Shown here: piece after piece, positions 42,255 through 54,499 of the stretch
Position numbering within the stretch: position 1 is the stretch's first letter
Layout: every line of letters begins with the position of its first letter
Origin: Angiostrongylus vasorum
Lineage: Eukaryota > Nematoda > Chromadorea > Rhabditida > Metastrongylidae
Assembly: GCA_018806985.1 (NCBI GenBank)
Contig: JADANN010000339.1
Span: 186,001 to 250,000, forward strand
Length of the DNA: 64,000 nucleotides
Direction of reading: 5' to 3'
Notes under the pieces: generated by a model
Databases searched by the model: none
The model's input: the letters and a program-made list of their open reading frames with translations, nothing else
What the model was told of the DNA's origin: nothing
Program-made: the position numbers and the translations under genes

Positions 42255-43065
42255 AACGTACTAAGCGAAGCACAACACAACGCTGCTGAGATATTTGCAA
42301 AACTCTGGACCGCAGGTGTCTATGAGTGGCAAACGAACGCGCTATTGTCCTTTCCTGGGAGTAACGCGTTCACCACCACACCATGCAGGTCCTTCGTTTC
42401 GCCTGTCTCTCAACTATCTCAGTATCTATATATATCTCAGCAATCTTGTGGTTGTATTTCGCTTAATACCCTGCCATAAAAATTATAGAAGGCAGAAAAT
42501 AAAAACTAAACATTGTGAATTCAACACAGCCTCAGCTTAACTGGGTTCAATGCCGATGTGGGCTCTCCAGATCAATCCTGCTGATGGGTGATTGCTAAAG
42601 GCAGAGGTCGGTAGAACTAGCTGAGAGACGTGCGAAACGAAGGACCCGCATGGTATGGTGGTGAACGCGTTACTCCCCGGAAAGGGCAATAGCGCGTTCG
42701 TTCCCCACCATAGACACCTGCGGTCCAGAGTTTTGCAAATATCTCAGCATCAATGAAGTTATATTTCGCAATATAACCTGTCATTAAAAAAGAGTAGGCA
42801 GTAAATAAAACGGTTAAGATTGTGATTATAACTAAAGCCTCAGCTTAACTGGGTTCATTGCCGATTTGGGCTCCCCAGATCAATCCCGCTGAAGGGTGAT
42901 TGCTGATGACAGAGATCCATAGAACTAGGCGAAACGGAGGATCCACATGGTGTGGTGGTGAACGCGTTACTCCCCGGAAAGGACAATAGCGAGTTCGTTC
43001 CCCAGCGCAGACACCTACGGTTCGGAGTTTTGCAAATATCTCAGCATCATTGAGGTTTGGAAGCA
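42255..43065. repeat. Repeat D, three copies (one plus, two minus)
   Basis: Plus copy about 42285-42530, minus copies about 42540-42775 and 42800-43060. Each has the gatatttgcaaaactc core or its inverse, cgcgttcaccaccacacc and a ggctccccagatcaatcc-like joint. The two minus copies are direct repeats of each other and share the start catcaatgaagttatatttc. Confidence 0.78.
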
Positions 43066-45470
43066 CGATTTTATTGGAAGGTCCTTTAATGGCAAGGAAA
43101 AAACAAATGGCGTAATAAAAAACATGAAATGGCTCTAAAATCATTGAGAGAATAAGCGTGTAAGATAATACTGAAACACTTCAGATCTGAGACTCTAGTG
43201 CACTTCTAACCTTAGCTAAAATGAGGAACAAAAGAAATACAGGCAGCAAAGTAGGCAACGTCGAGATTTCCTCGCTAGAACATCCTCTAAATAAAGCCCT
43301 TAATGAAAGACCTTTATCAAACTTTCTATGCTCTGAACTAACAAGTTTCACTCAACATTAGACATTTTTTTTACTATTTTATTATTTAGAGGACCTTTTT
43401 AGAGTTGTCATGCTAAAAGCGATCATATCGCTAGATTTTTTCTACTTTTTGCCGTAGTGCAACATTCGACAATCATCCCGTCCACGAGCAGATAGTGCAA
43501 CACCAAATGGAAGAAAATGACTAGATGGACGTTCTATAAGCCCCTGTTCGTACTAGCGCTGTTAGTATATTGCTATTATTATTATTATTATTATTATTTT
43601 TTATTATTATTGTTATTACTATTATTATTACTGGCATTATTATCGACATTATTAAAAAAGAAAGGCTGGAAATTTGAATGCTCTAACTGTTTTAAGTGCA
43701 TGAATGACTTCCATCGATCACGAGCACAAAATCGATCACGGCTTCTACGGAACGGCGTTAGCTGAGTGGAAACGATATGGAGATTCGTTCAAAAGCAGTG
43801 ACTAAGTTCCATGGAAGACGAACAAACTCAATAGGGCGTGGCTTAAGGGGAAAGGCGGAGCCCCCTGCATTCGATTTCGGCTCAGGAAACAGATCTTTCA
43901 CAAAGGCTTCATTCATCAATAATTTGACAGTGTAATTAATACACCAAAGACGATGATATTCTTTGTTATAAGGGACCGTTCGAGATCTCATCGAAGAAAA
44001 AAGTGATCCTTATTTACGTCGAAAAAATGTAACAAATTGCCTTAACTGCTCAAATCGAAGGGACCGCTTTGATAATCTGCTTTTTGAACGTGCTCACATT
44101 GCCATCAATAACGGCGACCAGTATGAAATCAGAGTAAAGATGATATTAATCCATTCTACTAAAAAAGCTTTACATTTAAGATCCGCTTTCTAAAAGCTGT
44201 TATCAACATCTTGAACAGTTTCATTAACCTTCGGAAGGCGCATGTGGAACTTCACAGAGAGACATACAACGAAATGCATCGGAGTGAAAAGCTTGAGGGA
44301 ACATCTGAATTCAACAACACTATTTACGTTTGCTTGTAATTCCTGAGGCCGTCTTCTCGGTAAAGCTACACCTAGCACCGCCGAAACTTCAAAGAAGCGA
44401 ACGAAGAAAAAACACAAATAAAGCCTGTCAACGTTTAACAGGTATGAAGAAGCATCCACAACGAGCTCCAGGACCTTGTTAGCTATAAGAGAGATATGCC
44501 ACCTCTCTTACGGATAGAACCTTCACTGAAGTGGAGATTAACGAAGACTCTTATAAATAATTTCTTGGCCTGCCTTTCAAAAAACCATGTCTATTTTTCC
44601 AGTACATCGTCCTGCCTATGCGTACTGCACATTACCTATTTATCGGAATGCAAGCAACTAAACAGAAAGGACCAGCACGCTCTAATTTTATAAAAGAAAA
44701 AAAGTTGTATATATAATATTGGCATTTCACTTAACTTATCCGCTATCTGCGCACTACAAGCTCTTCGACCTTGTTATTCCCAAAATTATTAGGAGAACTC
44801 TGCAAAAAAAGGCGAGCATTTCAAAAAGGGTTCACAGTTCATATGGATTCTGTTCACATGGTAATGAAGGTCACTGGAGTGTGGCAAACGCAAAGGATTT
44901 CGCCACACCTGACATTCACTGACGTTCCAGCGATTGTGTTAAAATGGGAGGCAGGCCTTCAAAAAAGCCAAGAAGATCCTAACTGGGAAAAAATGCTGCT
45001 CCGTAACCAATTTCACAAAGTTACTGCGCAGGCGAGAGCATCGGAATCGATGGGGTTAAGTGGCTCAAACATCTAAGTGACAAGCACTGGACAAAGCTGT
45101 CGAAAGCAGCACTGCAGTCAGCATCTTGCACAATACAAAAAGTACTTGTGAAGATCTTTCTTTTAGTTTCCTTTCAGTTCCTTATGCAATTCACTAGTGT
45201 CTTTTAAAAAAATGAGAACAGGAACAAAGAGGAAAATGGAGAAAACAGATAGCTAGGGAGAATAAAATGAACAAATGCTATCCGGCTATGTTAGTTGAAA
45301 CTTTCTGCAAAAATTTTTACATTCTTATCTTCTTCCAACATTCAAGTTCAAGATTGTAGTCTACAAAACTAGATCTCGTACTTTTTCAAAAGCTTTTTGG
45401 AATCACAGAAATCTTTTAAAGGATTGTTTATTTATATATAACACAAGATGTCATTTTCAAAGTTAAAAGA
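43066..45470. other. Unassigned stretch with (ATT)n
   Basis: A ttattattattattatt tract lies at about 43573-43640. Overlapping open frames at 44719-45076 (+) have no known domain. No repeat family recognised. Confidence 0.4.
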
Positions 45471-45472
45471 TA

Positions 45473-45750
45473 AAAAGGATAAAGCTCTCGGCGTTGATCA
45501 ATCCCTGAGGGATGCGCTATGCATTCGACTTCACTAAATATCGTTGGAGGTGATCGAATGCAGATCTGGCCTTTACAATGATTCGCGGTGGCCTACCTAT
45601 GTATCCAGCCAGTGCTGTTGTCCTCCCAGCCAAGTCTGGCACCAATTTGCCGACCCCGGAGGGATGGAAGGCTTAGTGGGCCATGGGCGCGGGGACCGAT
45701 TCCAGGTGTGTGTCGCAGTGGCGCCTCCGCCCACTAGGCCATACGCGCCC
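45473..45750 (-). repeat. SINE-A, full-length copy
   Basis: From aaaaaggataaagctctcgg to gcgcctccgcccactaggcc; B box cgcggggaccgattcc. Confidence 0.87.
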
Positions 45751-45840
45751 CATTTTCAAAGTTACAAAGAAAAGGAAACAGTTTCAACGATAGTGGGAAA
45801 AATGGAACCGATGTAGCGAGTCTATTATGAATCACCTGTA

Positions 45841-46150
45841 TCACCTGTAGTCCCGTTGATCGTCGAGTGACTCGAGCGGGCGCCAGTAACTCTTCCATTT
45901 TTTCTTGTCGCGTGCAAGAGTAGTCCAATGGGTTCTGCTCGCTCTAGGGACTAGTCGAGCATCGTATCTTTCTTCAAGGCTCTTTGTGAAGAACTCTGAC
46001 CATCGGGTCGGTGGTCTTCCTGCAGTACGTTTGACATTCCAACGAATCCAGTCACTAACGGCTCTTGTCCATCGGTTGTCATTCATACGCATTACGTGTC
46101 CAGCCCACCTTATCTTCCTTATTAGTCTGTTACGAATAGGGAACATAATC
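45841..46150 (-). pseudogene. RTE-type LINE, C-terminal fragment
   Basis: An open frame of about 100 codons ending in TGA. It reads [40 protein letters not shown], then [20 protein letters not shown]. This is the C-terminal region of nematode RTE-family reverse transcriptase proteins, just after the polymerase. The 5' part is lost at about 46150, as usual for 5'-truncated LINE copies. A short (aatcacctgt)-like repeat follows the stop, as expected for an RTE 3' tail. Confidence 0.82.
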
Positions 46151-46347
46151 GCTAGTATCGATCCCTAACAGAGACGTCCTTCATGAGAATAATCCATGTA
46201 CTTGCGGCGTAAATTTATAGCATCTTATAAATGCAAATTTTCATTTGTTGGCGGTGTTTTGCCTACAAAAATCTACTACATAAATCGTGATCGAACAGTA
46301 ACCTAATGCTTAGTTTACGCTTTAGGAATCCCGATTTCATAAATCTT

Positions 46348-46728
46348 CCCAATGGTTTACCGCCTCACCGTGATAGAAAGGTAATCTCGAGCTGCGAGCT
46401 ACAAAGGGGGGATTCGTCTCCAGCAGGGCCTCCAGGCTGAGAAGGAGTTCGGCGTTTCCATCAGGAAGCCCAACTAAGTGTAAACCAATATCAGGATCCA
46501 CCACCGTCCTGGTATTAAAGTCGCATGGTAGCAAATCGCTCTCTGATCCACAAGCGCGGCGACTACCTGTCTTGATAACGACCTGAGGCAGACTTTGACC
46601 TGGCTGATCTCGGAACTCCAGGGAACCACAGTGACTAAGCCAGCAAAACCCCGAAAAAAAATTGAAATTATGTTGCGGCCCTCACAACCAGTGAAGACGA
46701 GCCATCCAAGTATCCAAGTAAGTAAGAC
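46348..46728 (+). repeat. Repeat C copy 3
   Basis: Starts aatggtttaccgcctcaccg, ends tccaagtatccaagtaagta; inside ggatccaccaccgtcctggt. Confidence 0.78.
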
Positions 46729-49370
46729 TTCATGAATAATCATGAAGTACAGTTAGAACTTTCTTTGTTTAGGCGGTATTTTAGTCATTGGACAAGTCTT
46801 ATTCTTTTTTCTAAAGTCCCAAGCTGTAAACTCCAGTGCATAATCAGGTTATCATCACAGACGACTGCCAACTGTGTGAATCAGAGAAAAGTTTTTTATC
46901 TTTGCAACAAGGTTTCTCCCAGTACATTAGAAATTACTCCCATAGGTTTACGCTTAATTGTGCTTTTGTGAAAATTGTGAAGCTTTTTCCCTGGTTTGGA
47001 TATCTTTTTCTGGGACGCACCCGTGTTGAGCATCGTAGTTTGAAAGAAGATACATCGTATGACCACAACGTGGAGGGAGATCGATTGGTAGGGGGGATCT
47101 GTCAGAAAACTGGCCAGCAGTCCAAAATATACAGAGAAGTAAGCATAATAATTCATAAAAGTTGCGGCTTGAAGAAAGTAAACACGAATGTTTAGTTGAT
47201 GGAGAAAGAATTAAGGTAGGTAGGGAGGTAAGGTGGAGGGAGGGGCAGGTGTTTTTTCACACGTATAATACATAGTATAACAAAACTGCGAGTTATCAGC
47301 TTGTTTAATACCAAGTGAAGACTCACAATAAAATAACACTGCCAGTTCCATGGTTGAATTATTGTCTCATTCAATCCGTGTTCTGTGAAGGATTTCTCAA
47401 AGCTTTCCCTTTCACTACATATTAAGAGAATCCATGGAAAGCGTAGCAGCAAAAACCTCAGAAATCGGCTTCGTTCGGAGTAATTTAGCAGTGATACCAT
47501 AGAAAAGAAGCTTTTACCACTATCCTGAACTTTAGATTTTTTTCAGAAAATCGAGATGTGAAACTCTTTTCTCATCTCATTTTCTGATTTTCATCTTTTT
47601 TTACTATGGTAAATAGTTTCCCGGGAAAACGTTTCAACGTTATTATGAAGACAAATCAACACTCGTATTGGGGGAAAATCGAGGACGGTGCTATTGTGGA
47701 ATACTTGTATTTAGGACTACAAAATTTAACCTTTGACACTAATCCTTACGTCTTGTTCGCTCAGATAAGATATAAATAAAATGTCCCAAAATAAATATTT
47801 CGGAGTTTTCCTCAGAGTTTTTCGAAACACTGATTTACCAGTGAGCTATTTTATCGCTGTTCGAAAGCCAAACACCTGCATTCACTTCTACAGCGCTAAG
47901 TAAAATTTTTATTACACTTCTTTAGTTTGGTTGATCCGATGTCGCTTATGGTGCTGATCACAGCACTTATTTCATCTAGTTCGTTTTCTGGCATCGGCTA
48001 TTCAAGAGAATTTCCGGATACGTGTATAGATTAGACGGATCGCTGAGGATTTTTGATCCACTTTAGCAACATTATTGAATGCTTACAGAGCAGATTTCCA
48101 CTGGAATCTGTAGACAGTTGTGTTACGCCGTCCACAGGTGTTCGCCATAAGCAGTCACCAGACTTTTCAGAACGGTAGGAGCTTCTTCAAGACAAACATT
48201 ACATCAATTTCGCAACGCCAAAGGATAAGAACCATGCTTGCTCCAGATCGTGTCAAACCAGCGTCATTGTGCGTATAATTGAGCTCTTTTTTTCCTTGGC
48301 GAAATGAAACAAAACTATAAGTGTCTTGCAAATTTACGGAGGTCTTCTGCGTAATAAGCGTTAACTCCTGCTTTTCTCAATGGCATTTCAGAAGTAACTT
48401 ACTCAGCATCTCAACAAACCCATTTATTTTTCATGCAATGCTAAAACTGAACGCTTCAGCAGTTTCCTAACAGAATATGGGCGTTGTTATATTCAGGATT
48501 AAATAAAACCCTACGAGAATAGAAAGCGTCAGGGCTGACATCGGATATTCCTGTTAATTAGATATCAGCTATTATGCGCAAAAAGATTCATAGATAATCT
48601 ACTTAACTGTGTTTGTGCCAGAGGTCTTTGCAAGGGCCTGAAAATGAACTAATGCGAAACCTACATACTATGTTATAAAAGCATTAGATATAGAAAAGCT
48701 CTTCTTTATCAAAATACCCCATAGTGAAAATATTGCATTTGCACCAGTGAACGTTTTCATTGTAAAACTGCACTCAAACGATACAGTAATACTATGTCTA
48801 CTGTTTTTATCCTTTTGGCGAATGAACGTAGACAACGTCGGCAAGACGGAGCCAGTGCTTCTAGGCCATTGTCGCACACGCCAGGTTACAGGTGGGCCGC
48901 ACACATGACCTAAGCGACCATTACTGCACATGGTTCGTTAGCGAATAGATTCCAAAGGATGTCAGAGTATGAAAGGACGATTGCAGAACTTTTGGTTATA
49001 CTTCTCTGCAAACCTGTTGAATTAAGAATATCATGCTCTGCGTTTTTACACAACGGAGCGTAAACCAGTGGGCCACTCTAACAAGAGGTGTGGGTGCCTA
49101 GTGGTCAGGGCAGTGCTGATACTCATTTCAGTGGAAAAACAACGACTGGAGAACTGGTAGGAGTTGCTAATTCCCTGTCTATATTACTCATGTACAGAAT
49201 TTTTCGGCAAAAAGTGTATTTTTTGTTATTATATTATTATTATCATCAGGTGCCATAGTGTTAGGAAGTGTTATAAAAACATAAAATATTATTATAAAAT
49301 AAAAATGCGATATTTTGTTCTAATAGATACATAAACAAATAAATAACAATGAAAGTGTGACATATTATTG
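46729..49370. other. Unassigned stretch
   Basis: Several open frames of 80-120 codons (for example 46836-47195, +) have no recognisable domain and overlap frames on the other strand. No repeat family recognised. Confidence 0.35.
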
Positions 49371-49375
49371 TAATT

Positions 49376-49648
49376 AGCACGTGTAGAGCAGTGGTTAGAG
49401 GCGCCTTGCAATACACGGATGTCGAATCCGCACACAGGCTCACCAAACTCTCCATCTATCCGGGGTCGGCGAACTGATACAAGATCTGCTTATGATGACA
49501 GCAACACTGGTTCGATACAGCGGTAGAAGTCCACGGTAAAGGCCAGATATGCACTTATTCACTTTTGAGGAAGCTTGGTGAAGTCGGATGCATGGCGCAT
49601 CCCTCAAGGATTGATCAACAGCGAGAGCTTTATCCTTTTTTGTATGTT
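49376..49648 (+). repeat. SINE-A, full-length copy
   Basis: Head gtgtagagcagtggttagag, body acagcaacactggttcgata, end gcgagagctttatcctttt. B box gatgtcgaatccgca is one of the better kept ones. Confidence 0.85.
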
Positions 49649-49744
49649 ATTATAGTGAATGCTGCAAAATTATTTTGTGTTAATACAAATAATTATCAAT
49701 AGATAATTAGTATCATCAACATCCGTGCTTTACGAAAAGGCATC

Positions 49745-49905
49745 GCCGAGTGATGCCCTTCATTCGAGTGGTGCTGCACTCAAGAAGACTCGACTCGATG
49801 CGACTACGAAGAGCGAGCTCTGAAGATAATCATGACACCGACACGTTAACAGAGCACACGGTTTTATAACAACCTCGTGTGAAAGAGTGCATATTGAAAA
49901 ACATC
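49745..49905 (+). mobile_element. Worn type E3 arm
   Basis: gactacgaagagcgagctct, gacaccgacacgttaac, then ataacaacctcgtgtgaaag. Ribozyme-like core degraded. Confidence 0.5.
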
Positions 49906-50164
49906 TTAGCACCGATGCTCTCATTCGTAATTGAAAGCAAACGAAAACACCCCTTCCAAAGAAATCTGGCGAGTAACACAGGTTACTGATGAATTATTTA
50001 TTAAGATTGTATACTACGAAGTCGTTTCCAGTACGATCAGATGAAGCAGAAAGTTGTAGTCTCTTTTTGTCGGAGCACAACTGCAAATGTCGTGCGTGCT
50101 CTGCCACTTAAAGGAGCAACTCTGCTGGAACTTTCTCTGGTTATTACAATGTAGGTATAAAACT

Positions 50165-50410
50165 CTATTTTCTTGAATTACTAAGGCAATACGAGGTTGA
50201 TAAAGATGTTTATTCGGCTAATGTTTCGATGTCTTCGTCTTCTTCAGAGTGGATGGTCCGAGTCGGTAGTCCACAGTCGTTTGTCTTCGCGAAGTGGACT
50301 ACCGGCTAGGGTGATCTGCTCTGAAGAATAGGAAGACTTCGAAACCTTTGCCAAATAACCATCTTTGTTAACCTTGTGTTAGCTTAATCATACAAGAAAG
50401 TACTAATTAT
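50165..50410. mobile_element. Foldback element, type E3, short
   Basis: Left arm: cgaggttgataaagatgttt, tcggctaatgtttcgatgtc, agagtggatggtccgagtcg. Right arm: gaagaataggaagacttcga, then aaccttgtgttagctta. The centre is about 30 bp, so this is the most compact foldback here. Confidence 0.65.
50221..50247 (-). ncRNA. Hammerhead-like motif, type E3
   Basis: Minus strand: CTGAAGA, hairpin GACG-AAGA-CATC, GAAACATT. The stem has one mismatch and the cleavage-side bases differ from GTC. Confidence 0.28.
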
Positions 50411-50439
50411 TAAAGCTGAAATCAAATGGAGGTTTGCTT

Positions 50440-50710
50440 GAAGAATAAACCATCATAACTACAATGATGCTGAGATATTCACGGAACTCTGGACCGCAGT
50501 TGTCTGCGGTGGGGATCTAACACGCCATTTGCGGAGGCTAAAGTGCTCATCACGCTCACCAGCGCCTTTCTCTCAGTCAGTTTTCTATCTACCAGCGCCA
50601 TCAGCAATCACCCGTCAACGGAACTGATGTGGTGATTGTCATGGTAGTTACACTTCACATAGTGCCCTGTCGTGAAAATTATAGTAGGCAGTAGATAAAA
50701 AAGTTAGAAA
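50440..50710 (+). repeat. Repeat D, diverged copy
   Basis: ctacaatgatgctgagatat, actctggaccgcagttgtct, catcagcaatcacccgtcaa and gccctgtcgtgaaaattata at the end. Part of the middle is deleted. Confidence 0.65.
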
Positions 50711-50969
50711 CACTACATTCAAAATATCTTTTAAGACAGTTCGAGTGCTTGGCTTAACCTTTGTGTCACATGTATTATATTTGTACTATGTTGTTGTATA
50801 TATAAATTATTTGATAGACTTCTAATCTCACCTTGTATTATTTAATTGGCCTCTAAACACATTGTTGTAGGGTTATATTCTGCTACGTTGCTTGACTTAT
50901 TTTATACTATTTTGTATATTTCCTGCCGGATATTACACTACAGTAAACATTATTATTTGTTATTCTGCA

Positions 50970-50973
50970 TATT

Positions 50974-51003
<30 letters not shown>
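50970..51003. repeat. (AT)n microsatellite
   Basis: An uninterrupted tatatata run of about 30 bp. Confidence 0.9.
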
Positions 51004-51004
<1 letters not shown>

Positions 51005-51228
51005 GCTACATTAAATGCATTGGTCCAGATTACATAGGCATCTGAATAGTGGCTAATCGCCACAATAATTAGAAAAACCCTTCCGAAATCGAGTGAGGTT
51101 TCTCTTCATATCCCGTGAGGAGACTTTTTTGGAAGTATGCATGCTAAAAAGTAAAACAAAGAACTTTAAAAAAGTAACATAGGGATCTTAATAGTTACCT
51201 ATTTTCCTTAAGTAAAGCAAACCTCCTA

Positions 51229-51655
51229 ACGGTTCACCGCCTCATCATGGCTGGGAGATGTTCATGTGTGTTGGACTGCGATGCACAGCGGGGGATTTAT
51301 CCCTCCGATAGGGTCTCCCAAACTGAGAAGGAGTACGGTGTTTTCTTAGAAAGCCGAGATTAAGTGTAAGGTAATACCAAAATCCACTACCGTCTTGGTG
51401 TATCGAACTAGGCGCATGGTGACAAATCTCCCTCTCGTCTACATTGGCGGCGACTGCATCTGGTGGTGACGATCCGGGGGAGACTTTGCCCTGGCTGAAC
51501 TCGAAACCGCAGGAAACCACAGTATTAAAAAAATCAAGTAAATTAGTGCTTTAATAAGTGACACAGTAGCTAAAAAGCAGAACTTCCAAAAAAGAGGAGA
51601 TTATGCTGGAGCCCGCACTACCAGTGAGGACGGACCATCCAACTAACTAAGTAAG
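51229..51655 (+). repeat. Repeat C copy 4, with internal insertion
   Basis: Starts cggttcaccgcctcatcatg, ends accatccaactaactaagta. Near 51530-51595 it holds extra sequence with a caagtaaattagtgctttaa tract, as if a second tail had been inserted. Confidence 0.7.
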
Positions 51656-51745
51656 ACAAAGCCCGCTACACTTAACGTCTTGACGAGATAGAAACGCTTT
51701 GATCTGTCACCTATTAAAGCACTAATTTATTTGATTCTTTTAATT

Positions 51746-51940
51746 AGCGCGCGGATAGCGCAGTAGTGGTGTGCTGTTATGATGCTGTTATTTCGTGGCA
51801 ACCTAGGCGTTAGTTCAACTCCGCACCGGGGCCCACCAAACCTCCCATCCCTCAGAGATCAGGATGCTGGTGCCAAATTTGTCAGAGTTGTCTGTTACCA
51901 GCTCACTCCAACCCTCTAAGCCACGTGAGAATTACCTAGC
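51746..51940 (+). repeat. SINE-A-like, rearranged
   Basis: Head gcgcggatagcgcagtagtg with a duplicated gatgctgttat, B-box-like gttcaactccgcacc. It breaks off in the body and ends with an inverted head piece (ccaaccctctaagccac). Confidence 0.55.
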
Positions 51941-51954
51941 GCGGATCTTTCAGG

Positions 51955-52140
51955 CTTCCAGGGGAAATCGAGTCGATTATCCTTAAATTGAATTCGTTAC
52001 GAAGGGAAAATCTTCAAGCGGCAGCCAAACCCATGAGCAAAAACGTCGAAGAAGTCAGTGAGTGGTGGTTGATGAGACGAATGGCTGGGAGCTACAAAAT
52101 ATGATAGTGTTGGGTCATATGCGTGCCAAAATGTTCTGCT
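51955..52140 (+). repeat. SINE-B, 3' part
   Basis: aaatcgagtcgattatcctt, caagcggcagccaaacccat and a trailing gagacgaatggctgggagc, matching the SINE-B 3' region. Confidence 0.5.
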
Positions 52141-52388
52141 AATTTACCTACTTCCAAGTGAAGTAATTATACGAACGGAATACGAGTTTCGAAACTAGCG
52201 CCAATGGTCAACAGAACAGAATCTATTTCTTGCCTTTTGTATTACATTATACTTCATTAGATATTTCTGGACACTTCTATTCGCTTCTCTTACAGAAAAA
52301 TTTGGGAAAAACACGGATAGTAGCCATAAAGTAGCAACTGAAATCACTTACTAACCCAGTACAAAGGATCATGTAGGCATTCATGAGA

Positions 52389-52811
52389 TTAACCGTTTCA
52401 CGAACATGCGCACTGATTTCAACAAGTGGGCTTCTGTACGTTCCCCACCGCGCTTCTTAGTTTCAATGGGTATCTCAATTGCACACCAACGACACGCGGT
52501 CTGATGAGTCTGGCACGTGTCGTAGTTGTGAAGGCATTGAGCCTTTTGTGTTGTAACAACTATTTATTGGACGGTGTTGACCAAAACTGCTTCCCTTTCA
52601 TTGCTGGAGACAGATTTGACAAGCGTGGAAAAAACGTGGGTCGCCATAACAATAAAAACGAAGATCTCAAAAAAAAACTGGTGCGTCTTGTCTCATACGC
52701 TTGCTCACGGAACGCAAATCTTGATTTTAGAGCGCATTCCGGTCGCGTTCCAATGACACGCGGTCCGCCGAGCCTAACTGCGGAACTGGCACGCGGTCGT
52801 GAAAGGGTTAA
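52389..52811. mobile_element. piggyBac-like non-autonomous element
   Basis: 423 bp bounded by TTAA on both sides. The left end reads TTAACCGTTTCACGAACATG; the right end, reverse-complemented, reads TTAACCCTTTCACGACCGCG. That is about 20 bp of imperfect inverted repeat. Subterminal cgacacgcggtctgatga and tgacacgcggtccgccga are a second repeated pair. TTAA target duplication with CCC-starting ends is the signature of piggyBac superfamily elements. The open frame across it (52426-52899) runs past the right end and has no transposase motif. Confidence 0.6.
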
Positions 52812-52974
52812 ACGAGGAGATAACTACCTGAAGGAATCTTATTTACGGCTTCCAATCCACCTACCAAAAAACGAACATTGGCGGTGTTTATTGTATTAAG
52901 AAAAAAAATAATAAAATGTAGGAGTCAATCATACTGGAGTCGCCATTACACAATAGATCTACTGCGCCACCCTT

Positions 52975-53010
52975 ACTCTCGTCGATTGTCGAGTGGCTTG
53001 AGCAAGTCAA
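52975..53010 (-). repeat. Tiny RTE 3' end fragment
   Basis: tcgattgtcgagtggcttga resembles the end of the RTE fragment at 45850-45885 (tcgtcgagtgactcgagcg). Too short to be sure. Confidence 0.3.
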
Positions 53011-54490
53011 AAATAATCTTTCTACTTATCTCTGTGGTTTATAAGAGTCTGCTTGCTCTTGAAATCCAAAAAATCAGAAGTCCAAATTTTTTCATCTCCA
53101 CTGGGAATGAGAGTATTTCTATTATTGCCCTCTCGATCATATATTCAATTAATTTTTAACAACGCTGAATGTTCAATGATTTCCCATTTTCTATGCCTAA
53201 TGACTTTTCATCAAGTTCATGCAAAATTCTAGTTTCCGAGGGTTATATCGAAGGGAAAGGAATGGTAGGGTTAGAAAACAGACGCAAAGAAGCCGCTTAT
53301 TTTCTCTCTTACTACATCCTCGGTAGGCGCTTTCATAAGCTCCTCAAGCTATTCGCTTCCATTTTTTCCACTTTAGACTTAATTTTCTCGTCATTTTGAT
53401 TTCCAAATGCAGATATACATAAATGGACAACTCGAAAATAGTCGTTTTCGCTTAGTGCGAAAGACTACTCAGACACGAATCTTTTTCTTATGAACATATT
53501 TCTTTAAAGTTCAATCGATGAGCAATTTATCTGGAGGCACTTCTGAACTCGTACGGTATTCATTCCACCTGACTAATGATTAGAGTTAGAAAAAACAGTA
53601 CTATCAACAAAACAAACCATTGTGGATTTTAAACCTAGGAGTGGCAGCAAAAAGTAGCAACAGACTGATGGAATTTTATTTGTGAAGTCATTGTATAGCT
53701 TATGAGGGTTCTTTCTGTACTGAACGGAACACCACAAGAGTGCAGAGCTTCCATGACCGTATCTAGCTCTACTAATCAGATGCCTTTCTTCACTCGATGA
53801 AAGTGGGACAAACTGGCCTAGTTTTTGCACAACCGATAGTACTTTCAGTGTTATCAAGCTGTCCACACTTTTGCTAAGTTAATTTTATGATAAAAAAAAT
53901 AGTCCTTCTGTACTGTCGAATAAGGCGAATTCTCCGACTACACTTTATATAACCCAGTAAAACAAATTAGGTAGGAATTCAATAGCTATCGACGATGTTG
54001 AGACCAAAGTGCAACATATCCATGCATAATGAACGTCGCAGTTTGACATCATGTTAACCCAGTCCAACTAAATACAGCGTTTTGGCCCCCTCTAGCATTA
54101 AGTATGACATGTTCGAGTATCAATGAATATTTTTAAATGCTTTTTTTTTACTAATGTCCTGTGTTCTCTTAGTGTTCACCAACCATCAAAAATAAAAGGT
54201 TCATGAAATTGTTGTTGCATTAGCATCGTCGAATGACAAAGGACTCTTTGTGGACGACAACAACACCCCCGAGAGACTCCGTTTCAATCCTTGAAGCATC
54301 AGCACTTTCGGCTTGATATCTTTAAAAAAATCGCATTACTAAGAAGCTTCTGCTTTTGGAAGCAGCTGTTGCTTTTAATGCCATCGCATTTGAAAAATAT
54401 CATTTTAAATCGAATTTTTAGGACGCAGTGAATACAAAAACACTGAGACTTATTCTGACTGCAAACAAGATCTCTACGCATTAGTTCTTA
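53011..54490. other. Unassigned stretch
   Basis: AT-rich. No exon, RNA or repeat family recognised. Confidence 0.35.
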
Positions 54491-54499
54491 AAAGAACAG

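Noticed and set aside
46836..47195. 119-codon open frame with an overlapping minus-strand frame
   Set aside because: Two overlapping frames without motif; typical of random open frames at this base composition.
52426..52899. 157-codon open frame on the plus strand
   Set aside because: It spans and overruns the TTAA-bounded element, with no similarity to a transposase catalytic region.
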